64,000 bases of DNA from Welwitschia mirabilis. Its lineage: Eukaryota > Gnetophyta > Gnetopsida > Welwitschiales. Where the stretch lies: the NCBI GenBank assembly GCA_051453625.1, contig JBOZIK010000001.1:193720219-193784218 (forward strand). The letters are read 5' to 3'. Shown here piece by piece: positions 23,604 through 34,488 of the stretch. The position numbers were made by a program, and so were the translations under genes. Every line of letters begins with the position of its first letter. The stretch's first letter is position 1. The notes below the pieces were generated by a model. That model made no database searches. It saw nothing but the letters and a program-made list of their open reading frames with translations, and had not been told where the DNA came from.

Positions 23604-23620
23604 TGGTATTAGAGCCTAGG
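23604..23620 (+). promoter_or_regulatory. Primer-binding site of the LARD-like element
   Basis: tggtattagagcctagg lies three bases after the left LTR. It matches the tRNA-Met primer site TGGTATCAGAGC with one C-to-T change. Confidence 0.85.
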
Positions 23621-24419
23621 TTGTGAATTCTTTGGGCATCAGATCATTGTAAGTCTTAGTATTAGTCCTAGGTATTAAGATGCTTAACCCTACTATCTTG
23701 AAAAGCATTTTAAAATCTTATGCTTGGAAATACCTTTAGTATCTTTGCATACAAAGTTATTATGTCTAATAGTCTAGAAATGTCTTCACATTGATAATAG
23801 AATCCTTGTCTGGAGTTAATGTGCTTGATTGCAACTAAATCCTTTGGCATTTAGATGAGACTGCTTTCTTTCCTCCCCTTTTTTTATTTTAAAATATCTA
23901 GTTGTTGTTTATGCAAATACCATCTTAACTTCTCATGGACACATGAACCTTCCATATAACTTTTAAAAGATCTCGAGGAAATGAAAATTTCGTGGTTGAA
24001 TTGTTAACGCTATATCGTTATAAATATAGATCTTATAGATAGTTACTTACATCTGATGCCTATTGATATCCTTACAATTTGCTTCATAACTGAGTTAGCA
24101 TCACATATTACCCCTATCATATGACCTTATTCATTAGGGTGCATTCATCTAAAACATGTCTACCTTAATGTCATTTAGTACCCTAAGTAATAATTTTGGC
24201 ACTAATATCTTTCCTTGTAACAATCTAGTACATTAACTCTTTTCATCTAAAAGTGGTTCATAGAACTTGTAAAAGCTAACAAGATCAATAAAACTTTTGG
24301 CAGTTCAATTTTTGGTAAGCAATATTAGCTAGTGCTCATGTTGGGATATCTCTCATATTCCTTAAAGTTTGGATAAGGAATCATTAAAAATTTATGTGTT
24401 TAAATGATAACTTATATAA

Positions 24420-24591
24420 CAGAGTATCCTTTGTTACTTTATTAAGGTAAGAATTNNNNNNNNNNNNNNNNNNNNNNNNNNNNNNNNNNNNNNNNNNNNN
24501 NNNNNNNNNNNNNNNNNNNNNNNNNNNNNNNNNNNNNNNNNNNNNNNNNNNNNNNCAGAGTATCCTTTGTTACTTTATTGAGGTAAGAATT
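24420..24591. repeat. Near-identical 36-bp sequence on both sides of a 100-N gap
   Basis: cagagtatcctttgttactt and the following 16 bases occur immediately before and immediately after the Ns with one difference. This again suggests unmerged contig ends. Confidence 0.85.
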
Positions 24592-25236
24592 ATGGAGATA
24601 AATAACCATAAGATAATAACTAATAAAAATCTGAGAAGGAAATGGTGATAAATATGAAGGCATAATGATCCTATGTATGATAAAACTAGTTATAACATAA
24701 TAAAGAAATAAGTATTGAAGTGTGTAGTGGTAATAGGATAAGTCATAGTCTAAGATACTAGGTTACTATGACTTTTATAATCTAAAGCATAAATTGTAAG
24801 TAATACAAAGGTATGTGGATCTTGGACATAACAATCTTAAAGGATGAAAACATTTGCATAAAATTTATGTATAACCTTATGTATTACTCGAAGTTTGAAT
24901 GGTATAGACTCTCTTGTCGTATATCCTATATGTTCCATATGGTTTTCTTATGCCCTCTATAATTCTAGTATTACCTTCTATTGAATATAACTCCATTATT
25001 AGTTGTATGATTCTATGCCCTACCACTTCTTATGCTTGTAGAAGTTTTTGTTTTCTAAACTCTTGTAATTTTTTGGAATCTTAAAACTTCTAAAAATGTT
25101 TTTTATCTCCATTGGTTAGAACCTTAACATGAACCTAGGCTATAATTTTGGAAGTGTACTTACCTTATCTGACCTTAATTCTTGTGTTCCTACATGGTTT
25201 AAGTTATGTTAAATCTTGTATAATCTTGTATATTTT

Positions 25237-25356
25237 NNNNNNNNNNNNNNNNNNNNNNNNNNNNNNNNNNNNNNNNNNNNNNNNNNNNNNNNNNNNNNNN
25301 NNNNNNNNNNNNNNNNNNNNNNNNNNNNNNNNNNNNNNNNNNNNNNNNNNNNNNNN
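25237..25356. other. Assembly gap (120 N)
   Basis: The gap lies within the LARD interior; the flanks do not match each other clearly. Confidence 0.95.
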
Positions 25357-25559
25357 CTAGTCTTGATGTATATTGATCTTAAATTGACACTTGATTTAAA
25401 ATAGGATCTACTTCAAATTAAGATGAGAAAATGATAAAATTATTTATAAGGTTAAATGATTTGGATAAGAAGATAATTAAGTAACACAAAAGTTAATGTG
25501 TGGGATCTTGTAATGAAAGCTTAAATAACTAACAACAAGTTTCTAAGAGAAGACCCCTT

Positions 25560-25571
25560 AAGTGGGAGGGA
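25560..25571 (+). promoter_or_regulatory. Polypurine tract of the LARD-like element
   Basis: aagtgggaggga immediately precedes the TG start of the right LTR (tgtcacgtcc at 25574). Confidence 0.85.
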
Positions 25572-27644
25572 TTTGTCACGTCCATATTTTTCCTAAAATT
25601 AGAAATCTTCCTAAGCATTAGAGATATTAAATAATTAAATGAGTATAGTTTCAAATTATGTAAAAATAATAATATGTGTAATAAAAGTGATAGTCAAATT
25701 AGGTATTTGCATGATTTAAATATTTTAGAATTTATTGAAAGTTATTTCTTTTGATTGAAATATTAACTACAAATTTATTATTGCTTATGCATGAGTTTTA
25801 TTTGCAAAAAGTTGAATACTTGAGTTATCTTGGAATCAATATTTTGTTAGCTAGATTAGAACTTCAGTTATTTTGGAGTACTAATTATGCATCATTTCTT
25901 ATTTGATGTAGCTAACATTAGATTTATTAGTGCAAGTAGAACTTTGAAACTGTAGGTTGGTATTAATTCTCTTAACTTTAACTTATTCATGCAATGGTGC
26001 TTATATGTGATCTTAAGTATTTGCTCATGTTATTTATTTGCTTCATGCAATTAAAGTGATGTATCAAATATTGTTATATTATTGTTCACACCTGGTGGCC
26101 AGACTTGGAAAGGAAGAGTTAAGGGAAACTAAACTATTTATTAAACTTAAGCCTTATTGTCAATCCTATTATTAGTCTTGTGTTATAAATACTTATGTTC
26201 CCTAGTCATTAGAGTCATAGGAGTTTACCTTGCGACTTGATCATGTAGAGCTTGATTAATTCTTGGAATACGTTGGACTTCGTTAAGGATAGGTGTGGTC
26301 CTCAACCTTTCTTGTAAAATATTTGTATATTTCTATGTGGTCCATAAACCCTCATTTTACATACTTGCATGCCTTGTGTTTTAAATCTCTTTTTCTTGTA
26401 TTTCGCAGCTTGAAATGAATGCTATATGTATATCTTGTTGTTATGTGTATGTTAACATTTCCTTATAACTTGTAGTCTATTACCTACATCTTGTGTGAGT
26501 CTTCTAAGAGTCTATTGAGTTTGAGTTTTATGATCTTCTTATAAGACTCCAGTGATATTGTTGTCATCTATTGTGATTGAGTTATTGTGACTAAACTCTT
26601 ATAAGCCTTACATCCCTTATTGATCATGAACCTTGGTGAAAATAAATTATGAATATTAGTTCTAGCTGAGGTAACCAATTGTTTGAACCTTAGAGAGTGA
26701 AGCTCTCTGTTGTAAGTCCTAAGGTAATTGGACTGAATCTACAACAAGAAAGGGAAAGATATGCATACTATAATGAAAATCTTGTCCCTGCTGGTTGTGT
26801 GCAATTGGCTTACTTGATATAATGTGAGATGTTACTACAGAAGATAATGCTGATTGGATGAGCGGTCATGGTCATGTTATCTATCTTGTTCCTGGAAACC
26901 TTTCCAACCTGTTCTTTATTGTGGACCACACTAGGAGCTGTGATGAATATCAGTTCTCATACCACCTATGCTTATGCAAGAAGTATTACATGCAAGGATG
27001 TAGAGAAGAACTAGTGATTGTGTTGATAACTGTATGTTACCTATGTATTTGCTTCTTTAATTGTGTGGATGCTAGGTGGCATCCTTTATTTCAGTTGTTG
27101 TGTAGCATGTTATAATTGGAGTTAGTTTTGAAGCTTTTATGAAATAGTTATGTGTTGCATGCACTTAGACTTATTTTCTATTAATGAAGCTATGTTAATT
27201 GTTTAATTGATATCTTTACTTCTCTCATGGTATTTTATCAATAAAGTGTCCTTTTTCTCAGTTTTATTACTTGTATATGGTGAAAGGAATAATTGAATAA
27301 AACAGTAATGTTGAATTTTCCTCATCAAAAGGACATAAGTTTGATATGATTTTAGTTTATAAAATGTTTTTACATATGCATTAAGGATATCTATATCTTT
27401 AACAGTCTTGAATTTTATTGAATATTTTATTAGCACCTTCTTAAGAAACTATCAGTGAAGCTCGATAAAGAAGGGGTTGACATAGGCTTATTCATGTAGT
27501 AAGGCGATTAAATAAAAATGTGATGTTTCAACTATAGGCATCCTTTTAAAATAGACCTTAACTATAATCATCTTCCAATCCTTGTTAAAGTCATTCTGTG
27601 AGTTAATTGGGTTATCACATTTTAAGATTAGGGCAATGGTCTGG

Positions 27645-27655
27645 AGTTCAAACCC
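27645..27655 (+). promoter_or_regulatory. B-box-like pol III motif in the right LTR
   Basis: agttcaaaccc inside ctggagttcaaaccctagcc fits the B-box consensus RGTTCRANNCC. A possible but weak A-box, tgagttaattgg, lies about 48 bases upstream. Confidence 0.45.
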
Positions 27656-27775
27656 TAGCCAAAATCAAATCTTTTAGAAAACTTTTATTTTTATTTAATA
27701 TAAGTCTTTCTAACATGACATGAACATTTTACTACAATTGTTATTGTTGACTAAGGTTGAACCTTTAATTTATTT

Positions 27776-28480
27776 TTGGAGACCAGTCCTCCTGCTTTCT
27801 CGGTGAGCCACGGCCTCTCTCTCTTAGCGTCCACAGCCCTTCCCTTTGGCACCTTGTTGCGCTGGTGTGCGCTTCACAGTTCTGCATGCCTTGCCTCTGT
27901 AGCCAGCATCTCTGCATTCATTTGCAATTCCTCATCACGTTGCCTGCACAACGCCAGTGCTCCATCATTCTCGGGTTTTCCCTTCTCCTTTTGCATGCTT
28001 ATGCCCTTCCCACCATGCAGCAACCGGCATTATTAAGCTTCCACTGTGGCTCACTTATTCTGCCTCTCCTAAGATCGTGTCTCCCTCGCCCGCGTACTGC
28101 TCTGCACCTCCTGCCGGTGCCGTTCTACCCTCTAAAATGCTCCCTTATGCTGGCCTTTCCTTCTACCTCTGCCATAGTCTACAATTCCTTTGGCCGACAC
28201 GCAGTATCCGCATCTACACATGCTCTTTTGCCTGCCGGCGTAGCCCGCGACAATGCTTCCTCCTATGTTATTCGCACTTGATCCACATCTCTAGCTTCTT
28301 GCGCGTTAATAACCCACTTGTGCCCATCTGTTTTGTAAGTCGGCGTAATTCTTGTCACACAGTCTTCAACCGCTAGCGTGCTTACGAACTTCTTTCTCTA
28401 CCCTTACCAGTAAACCAAGTGCTTCCTTCTCCTGTCTTCTCCAGTGTGATGTGGATGGCATAGGGGTAAGGGATGAGGTG
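27776..28480 (+). other. GC-rich island in the right LTR with overlapping open frames
   Basis: This 0.7-kb part is strikingly richer in G+C and CpG than the rest of the window. Three plus-strand frames are open for 86, 138 and 139 codons (27776-28036, 27865-28281, 27957-28376). They overlap in different frames, have low-complexity S/P/C/H-rich translations and are not all conserved in the left LTR. I read them as by-products of base composition, not genes. The pyrimidine-rich composition on the plus strand would suit a transcribed LTR leader, by inference. Confidence 0.55.
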
Positions 28481-28852
28481 TATTAGGACGAAGATGATAG
28501 TTTGATTCCCACCATTACATTCTGTAAATAAATAAATGAAATAATATTTTATTTAAGGATCTGAGAGACTCTCTTGGAAATAATATTTCTTAGCATAGAG
28601 CTTGTTATTATTAATTAAATATAAGGTTATAATATAGTGACAGGCTTAAAGAAAACCATAACTAAGGTCATAAAACCAGCACAGATTTGAGAAGCCAATA
28701 ATCCATGCAGAAATCCATTAAAGCGTTACACCAAGGGTACTAATCTAAATCATAAAACATCTTATCCAAAGTGCTGAAAAATTAACTAGTAATAACTCCA
28801 CGTAACCCGATGCATTAAGAACAGCTCTAGAAACGCAACTTAGTTGTGAGGA

Positions 28853-28914
28853 TAGCTCAACCGGTCATGTAAGGAAAGATCAGAAACTAAAGTGAGGGTC
28901 CTTAGTTCAAATCC
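28853..28914 (+). promoter_or_regulatory. tRNA-like unit with A and B boxes inside the right LTR
   Basis: tagctcaaccgg at 28853 matches the A-box consensus TRGCNNAGYNGG except at one position, and agttcaaatcc at 28904 is a perfect B-box (RGTTCRANNCC). The context gaggatagctcaaccgg and ttcaaatcccaaccc resembles the head of plant tRNA-derived SINEs. The boxes are 51 bases apart, a little long. It could be a SINE caught in the LTR before the element spread, or an internal pol III promoter. Confidence 0.55.
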
Positions 28915-29572
28915 CAACCCCTAAATTTGGATGTTAAGGACCATTATTATAAGGAAATCTCCATGCAAAACACCTAAGGTATTTAGGCAATATTAGTGGA
29001 GTAGATTTTATCTAATTCATGTGAAACTATAATTGATACATTCTTGTGGTTATATGATCATCTGAAACACTCCTTTTATAAATATTTTAGCCTGTCTAAT
29101 AAGTTATTAGTTTGGTAAATGTGAAACCCCTCCTATGCCCTAGGCCATATAAACATTATGTTAATTTATGAACTATACCTATAGCCTTGTCATCTTGTAT
29201 CTAATAAATTTCATTACCCTACTAAATTACTAAGAGGGAGGCACCACATATTGAAGATTGATAAACTCACATTAAATACCATGTATGGCCTTATGTATCC
29301 TCTAAATCTTAAATGATTTAGGTTGACTTTCTTGCATATTTGATATGAGTTTTATGGTTTCCTTATGTCTTTTTGTACTACCTTCACTTCACGTATGACT
29401 TCACTATCATTTGCCTAATCCTAAGTTTTGTAATCCCTTATGTTCACAAAAATTTTTGTTTTCTAAACTCTTGCAATTATTGGAATCTCGAAATTCTTAT
29501 AGATGTCATGCTAATAACAACAAATTGAATCCAAATTTATTTGACTTGAATGTCAAAAATGAGGATGTTATA

Positions 29573-29577
29573 GCTCT
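29573..29577 (+). repeat. Target-site duplication GCTCT, right copy
   Basis: Identical to the five bases before the left LTR (18358-18362). The copia gag frame resumes just after it. Confidence 0.9.
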
Positions 29578-30130
29578 AGATAAGAAGTAAATGATAAGGA
29601 AAAATAAGATTCAGAGATGTTGATTCAAACGATGATGTAAACAAAGAGCTACCTCTAATCATAATGCATGTTAAGAGGCTACTTTTATGAAAGAACAAGA
29701 GAAAAGAGGACTACAACAAGTTATTGGAATTTTAAACAAAAGGTAAATTCAAAGGCAAGCCTTCATCTAGTTCCTTTTCTAAAATTGAAATATCTAGATT
29801 AGAATGTTGGATATGTGAAGGATGAGGGCATCTATCCTTGGAATGTCCTAGTTGTAACCAATTATAGGGTAAAGAATAAAGAAAATAGATTAAAATGATG
29901 ATAAAGATGCCACAGAAGTAGACACATCAAATGAAGAGAGCACTTATCTATCCTATATGGCCATTATTCATACCCAATCAATAGCAAAGATGAAGATGAT
30001 GATAAAAAATTAGGAAGTAAAGATGAAAGAGGTATGTCTGTTAAAGATAAGTAAGATTTAATTTTTGAAGAATTCATTAAGTTACAAAAATTATGTTCCC
30101 AGATCAAAAAGTTGCTTCAAAATTATGAAN
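29578..30130 (+). pseudogene. copia gag, C-terminal part with zinc knuckle
   Basis: This resumes the gag interrupted at 18357. At 29805-29846 it encodes C-W-I-C-E-G-stop-G-H-L-S-L-E-C, the CX2CX4HX4C zinc knuckle of Gag, with one in-frame stop. Charged low-complexity sequence surrounds it. The knuckle normally binds the element's RNA during packaging. Confidence 0.85.
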
Positions 30131-30139
30131 NNNNNNNNN
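30130..30139. other. Assembly gap (10 N)
   Basis: Short run of N within the copia coding trace. Confidence 0.95.
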
Positions 30140-30639
30140 GATTTTGAGCAAGAAAAAGAATATTATAATAAATTATCACATAGAAACTTAGCCCTATAGG
30201 CTAAGATTAGAAAACTAACATGTGAGTTAAAAAAATGTTAACCAAAAACTTGTAGGTTCAAAGAAGATTAATAGAAGATTTACTTAAGGAAAAGAAACCT
30301 TAAAGATCTATTGGGATAGTGCAAGAGTGCCAATGATAGAAGTGGCTAGGACATAATGGAGCTTCCACCAGCATTTTAACCTCATTCTTTAACAAGTGAA
30401 GCTATAAGATAAGGTATGAGCATTTAGCATTTATAAATAATATCACTTGTTATTACTATTACAAATGTAGCCATTATGAATTTAATTATCTATACAAGTT
30501 AAGTAGAAGATATTATGTTGATAATGCTAAAAGCCTAAAGAGATTAGTATAATATTTTATGTAGATAAGGCCTAAGAAAATGTGTGTTTCTAAACCAAGA
30601 CAAACTATTTTAGCTCAAATTGCCTTGCAATCCATAAGG
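30140..30639 (+). pseudogene. copia Gag-Pol linker remnant
   Basis: The region lies between the zinc knuckle and the protease. It has K- and N-rich frames with TAA/TAG stops and a short C-x-x-C-like trace near 30450-30470. No domain is certain; its place in the element follows from order. Confidence 0.5.
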
Positions 30640-32371
30640 AGGCATGTATGATATATTGATAGTAAATGTTTAAGACACATGACAAGTAACAAATCTAGTT
30701 TTACTTTCTTAATTGGGTAAGACAAAGAAGTGATTACCATTGGTGACAATACAAAAGTTTTCATTAAAGGTATTAGAACCATTAAAGAAGGAAATCTTTC
30801 TAAGGTAAAATTTATATTTTATGTATAATATTTACAACGTAATATACTTAGTCTTAGTCAGTTATGTAATGCAAATTTCTTTGTAACTTTCATCAAAGAT
30901 GATGGTATCATAAAAGAACATAATTTAAATGAGGTCTTATTTACTAAAGTTAGAAAATCAAATGTTTATATTACTATCTTATAAGATATTTCTAACAAAA
31001 ATATCAATTGTGTTTTTAGTACTATAGGTAAAATAAAGTTTTGGTAAGACTTTATCCTTAAAAGATATAGTAAGAGAACTTCTTAAGATATAAAATTTTA
31101 ATAAATTAAGTAGGGAAGGATTATCAAATAGGGAAGAAAATAAGGATAACATTTGGTAAGAAAAAAAATCTGTCACAGCTAAACATCCATTAGATATTTT
31201 ACACCTGGACGTTATTGGTCCATATCCTACTAAAAGGCTTGGTTGAAAAAAGACACTACTTAACTGTTGTTGATGATTATTTTTACTTCACATGGGTGGC
31301 CTTTCTTACACATAAAGATAAGGTCTTTAATGTTGTTTTCAAGTTATGTATTAAGTTATATAATTAAAAGGAATATAAGATCAAGATAATAAGGAGTAAT
31401 AATGACACTAAAATAAAGAATGTAAGGTTTAGAGACCTTTGTAAATAGTTTAGCATTCTACACTAATTATTTACTTCAAGAATATCACAACACAATGAAG
31501 TAGCTAAAAGAAAGAATTTGGTACTAAACAAATGACAAAAATAATGATGAATAAGCACTAGATTCCTTATTATTTTTAGGCAAAATCCATAAGCACTACA
31601 TATTATTTTTCCAACTAAGTTCTAGTAAGATGATTTAGTTCTATAATTTCATATGAATTATGGATTGAAAATAAACCCTTAGTAAGTTTATTTCATGTAT
31701 TAGTTCAAAATGTTTAATCCTAAATGAAAAAGATAATCTTTGTAAACTTGACTCCAAAGTTGATAATGGTATCTTTTTGGGTTATTTAGTAATTAATAAA
31801 GCCTAATGAGCATTGAAAAATAAAACATGTATAGTAGAGAAAACAATTAATGTTAAAATAAATGATATTGATCAAAGTTAGATTTGTACATAAGATTACT
31901 AAATGCCCATATAACTTGAACAACCTTCTAATAACACTCTAGCACTATCAAATAATAATGATGATAAGGAAGAAGAATTTAAAAGGCTAACCTCATCAAA
32001 TATGATTAGACTAAAAAAGAGTCACTTTACTAACAACATCATTAATAGTTTATATAATGGTATTTAAAATTGAAGTTATACTAAGGATTTTTGTGGATTT
32101 GCAGCTTACATGTCATAAGTAGAACCCAAGAATTTTGGTGAAGTAGAAAGTAATAAGCAATGGATGCTAGTAATGTAAGAAGAGTTAAACTAGTTTGAAA
32201 GATGTAAAGTTTGAAAAATTACTCTAGGGTCATTTAATGGATTAGTAATTAGTGTAAAATTGGTATTTAGAAACAAAAAAATGAAAATGGTAATGTGATC
32301 AAAACCAAAATAAAACTAGTAAAAAAATTATAATTAGCAAGAAGGCATCAATTTTGAAGAAATAATTACAT
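30640..32371 (+). pseudogene. copia protease, integrase and start of RT, first copy
   Basis: A YIDSKCLRHMT segment near 30655-30690 corresponds to the copia linker/protease wording D-S-G-C-S-R-H-M-T, with G changed to K. VITIGDNTKVFIKGI near 30732-30775 and NILSLSQLCNANF near 30840-30880 follow. The integrase part has a HPLDILHLDVIGPYP segment near 31187-31230, where the family has L-H-I-D-L-F-G-P. The start of RT is seen near 32105-32340, with V-E-P-K-N-F, then L-V-F-R-N-K-K. The copy ends at a gap. The HHCC finger region is degraded. Confidence 0.8.
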
Positions 32372-32471
32372 NNNNNNNNNNNNNNNNNNNNNNNNNNNNN
32401 NNNNNNNNNNNNNNNNNNNNNNNNNNNNNNNNNNNNNNNNNNNNNNNNNNNNNNNNNNNNNNNNNNNNNNN
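32372..32471. other. Assembly gap (100 N) between two copia copies
   Basis: The gap separates the first copy, already in the RT, from a second copy that restarts in the protease region. Confidence 0.95.
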
Positions 32472-33345
32472 ATCAAATGTATTAAAACCATTAATGGAGG
32501 TAAACGTCCTAAGGTAAAAGATTTATTTACATTAAATGTTTATAACATAATTTAATTAGTGTTAGCCAATTTGCTAATTTTGTTATAACTTTCACCAAAG
32601 ATGATTATATTATTAAGGAATGTAAAACAACTAAAGCTTTATTTACTAATCATAGGAAATCCAACATGTACTTTACTACATTATGAGATATTTATAATAT
32701 AGGAATTAAGTATTTGTTAAGTACTATAGGTAGTACAAAAATATAGCGTAAGAAGCTTGGACATATCAATAAGGATCTTCTAAAGACTCTTTCCTCAAAA
32801 GATATGATAAGAAAACTACCTAAGTCACAAATTTTTGATGATTAGATTTGTGAAACTTGTCAAAAAGAAAAGAAAATAAGGGTTAAATCTGAAAGAAAAA
32901 TTTTATCACCACTAAATGTCCATTATATTTACTGCTTCTTAATGTTATTAGTCTTTGACCTATGAAAGTCTTGGTAAGAAAAGGTATTATAGAGCTATTG
33001 CTAATGATTATTATCATTTTACATGAATGACCTTTCTTGCACATAAGGATGAAGCCTTTGACATCCTTTTTAAGTTATGTGTTAAGTTACAAAATCAAAA
33101 AGAATTATAGAATTAAGACCATAAGGAGTGATAATCGAGTTGAATTCAAAAACGCTATATTTAGAGACTTTATGAATAATTTGTCCTACAACATTAATTT
33201 TTAGATCTAAGAGCTCCATAATAGAAGAGAGTGGTAGAAATAAAGAACCAAGTGCTAATGAGATGATAAGAATAGTGATTCACAATTAATAGATTTCATA
33301 TAATTTGGGTAGAGTCCATGAATACTACTTATTATGTCTCTAATA
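32472..33345 (+). pseudogene. copia protease tail and integrase, second copy
   Basis: After the gap the order steps back: IKTINGGKRPKVKDLFTLNV near 32484 matches the first copy's IRTIKEGNLSKVKF (30770). A finger region KKLGHINKDLLKTLSSKDMI near 32750-32810 and ICETCQKEKK near 32850-32875 retain an H and the C-x-x-C pair. FLAHKDEAFDILFKLCVKLQ near 33032-33090 matches the core. This is a second copy of sequence already present at 30770-31520. Confidence 0.8.
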
Positions 33346-33479
33346 GATTTTTATGAAGAAGAAAAGAAAGGAAAATAAGAAAAGCATAGTTTTCCTTAAA
33401 TGATCAAATTTAAGAATAATTATTCAATTATAAACATAATAGGAAGTCCTTATGATGGTATATAAAAAAGAAGAAATGA

Positions 33480-34488
33480 TAAATATTTTTATAAATATGT
33501 AGCATACATCTCTTAAGTGGAGCTTAAGAACTCCAATGAAGTAGAAGATGTGAAAATTACATCCTAGCTATTTAAAGGAATTGAGTCAATTTAATAAGTA
33601 TGATGTTTGAAGTTAGTTCTAAGGCCATTAGATAGACCATTTATAGGCATAAACTATATTTTTAGGAATGAAATAAATAAAAATAAAAATTTCATTAGAA
33701 ATAAAGCAAGATTAGTGATCAAAGAATACAAACAATAAGAAGGAATTAAATTCAAAGAAACCTTTACACCAGTAGCATGCATGGAGTTAATCAGAATTAT
33801 TCTTACATTTGCTTGCTTCAAATGATTCAAGCTTTACCAAATGGATGTCAAGAATGCCTTCTTAAATGGAGTTTTATAATAAGAGGTAGATGTTAAGCCA
33901 CCTAAAGATTTTACTAATTTTAATGATTGAGACTATGCTTATAGGTTGAAGAAGGTTCTTTATGGATTCAAGCAAGTTCCAAGATCATGGTATGAACGAG
34001 TTTCATATTACGTAATTCATAATGGTTTTAAAAGATATACATCTAATGTTACATTATTTATTAGGATTTGTGGTAATTATTTTACTAATATACAAATCTA
34101 CATGGATGACATTCTATTTGGTGCTACTAATGAATCATTTTGTAAGAAGTTTGTTAAGATAATAAAAGACAGATTTGAAATCAACCTCATGGGAGAAATC
34201 AACAACTTCTTGGATTTATAATTGTGCAATATAGAGGAGGTACATTCTTTTCCCAAATGAAGTATATCAATAATCTCTTGGTAAGATAAAATGGAGGATT
34301 TTAAGGCAAAAGATACATCCATGAATGAAGGCACCAAATTGGAAAAATATTTACATGGTAGGAAAGTTGATCAAAAGTTATATAGAGGTATGATTGGTAG
34401 TTTACTTTATCTTATCACTAGTAGACTAGATATCCTATTAAGTGTAAGAATTAATGCTTCTTATGAAAGTGACCTTAGAAAATCACAT
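33480..34488 (+). pseudogene. copia reverse transcriptase
   Basis: From near 33505 the frame gives V-E-L-K-N-S, then IFRNEINKNKNFIRNKARLV near 33658-33717. Later come FKETFTPVA near 33750, YQMDVKNAFLNG near 33837-33872, a 91-codon open stretch LKKVLYGFKQVPRSWYERVS (33943 onward), and the catalytic motif IYMDDILFGATNES near 34096-34135. YMDD is the intact RT active site. It ends in LRKSH at 34488, where a 7.4-kb insertion enters; the next residues of the family continue at 41886. In-frame TAA/TAG stops and a TGA (W) make it non-functional. Confidence 0.95.
34484..34488 (+). repeat. Target-site duplication CACAT, left copy
   Basis: CACAT precedes the insertion and TACAT follows it at 41881-41885, differing by one C/T. 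Joining the flanks here restores the copia reading order S-H-L-T-T-M-K-R. Confidence 0.75.

Larger units (their letters stand above)
23601..25573 (+). other. Non-coding interior of the LARD-like element
   Basis: No gag or pol domain can be traced in either direction. Part of it (about 24890-25130) resembles the last 300 bases of the LTRs, with shared blocks such as tatggttttcttatg and gttttctaaactcttg. It may hold a relic of an older LTR. Gaps lie at 24456-24555 and 25237-25356. Confidence 0.7.
18363..29572 (+). mobile_element. LARD-like non-autonomous LTR element with 4-kb LTRs
   Basis: Two direct LTRs (18363-23600 and 25574-29572) flank an interior of only about 2 kb with no coding trace. 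The element has a perfect 5-bp target duplication, a tRNA-Met-type primer site at 23604 and a purine tract at 25560. Without the TRIM insertion, the left LTR is 3988 bases and the right 3999, which supports the boundaries. Long LTRs with a non-coding interior fit the LARD class, mobilised by proteins from another element. LTR ends show decay of TG...CA (TATCA start in the left copy, TTATA end in the right). Confidence 0.9.
25574..29572 (+). repeat. Right LTR of the LARD-like element
   Basis: It begins tgtcacgtccatatttttcc and ends gaggatgttata, followed by the GCTCT target copy. At 3999 bases it matches the left LTR once the TRIM is removed. It keeps many more CpGs, mostly in the GC-rich part at 27780-28480. 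Confidence 0.9.

Noticed and set aside
27865-28376. Two overlapping plus-strand frames of 138 and 139 codons as genes
   Set aside because: They overlap in different frames within a GC-rich part of an LTR, have low-complexity translations and are not intact in the other LTR.
28850-28925. A functional tRNA gene
   Set aside because: Box spacing is too long, no anticodon arm or paired acceptor stem could be folded by eye, and the unit sits inside both LTRs.
18363-29572. Treating the two 4-kb repeats as a segmental duplication
   Set aside because: The 5-bp target duplication, primer site and purine tract at the exact repeat edges show they are LTRs.
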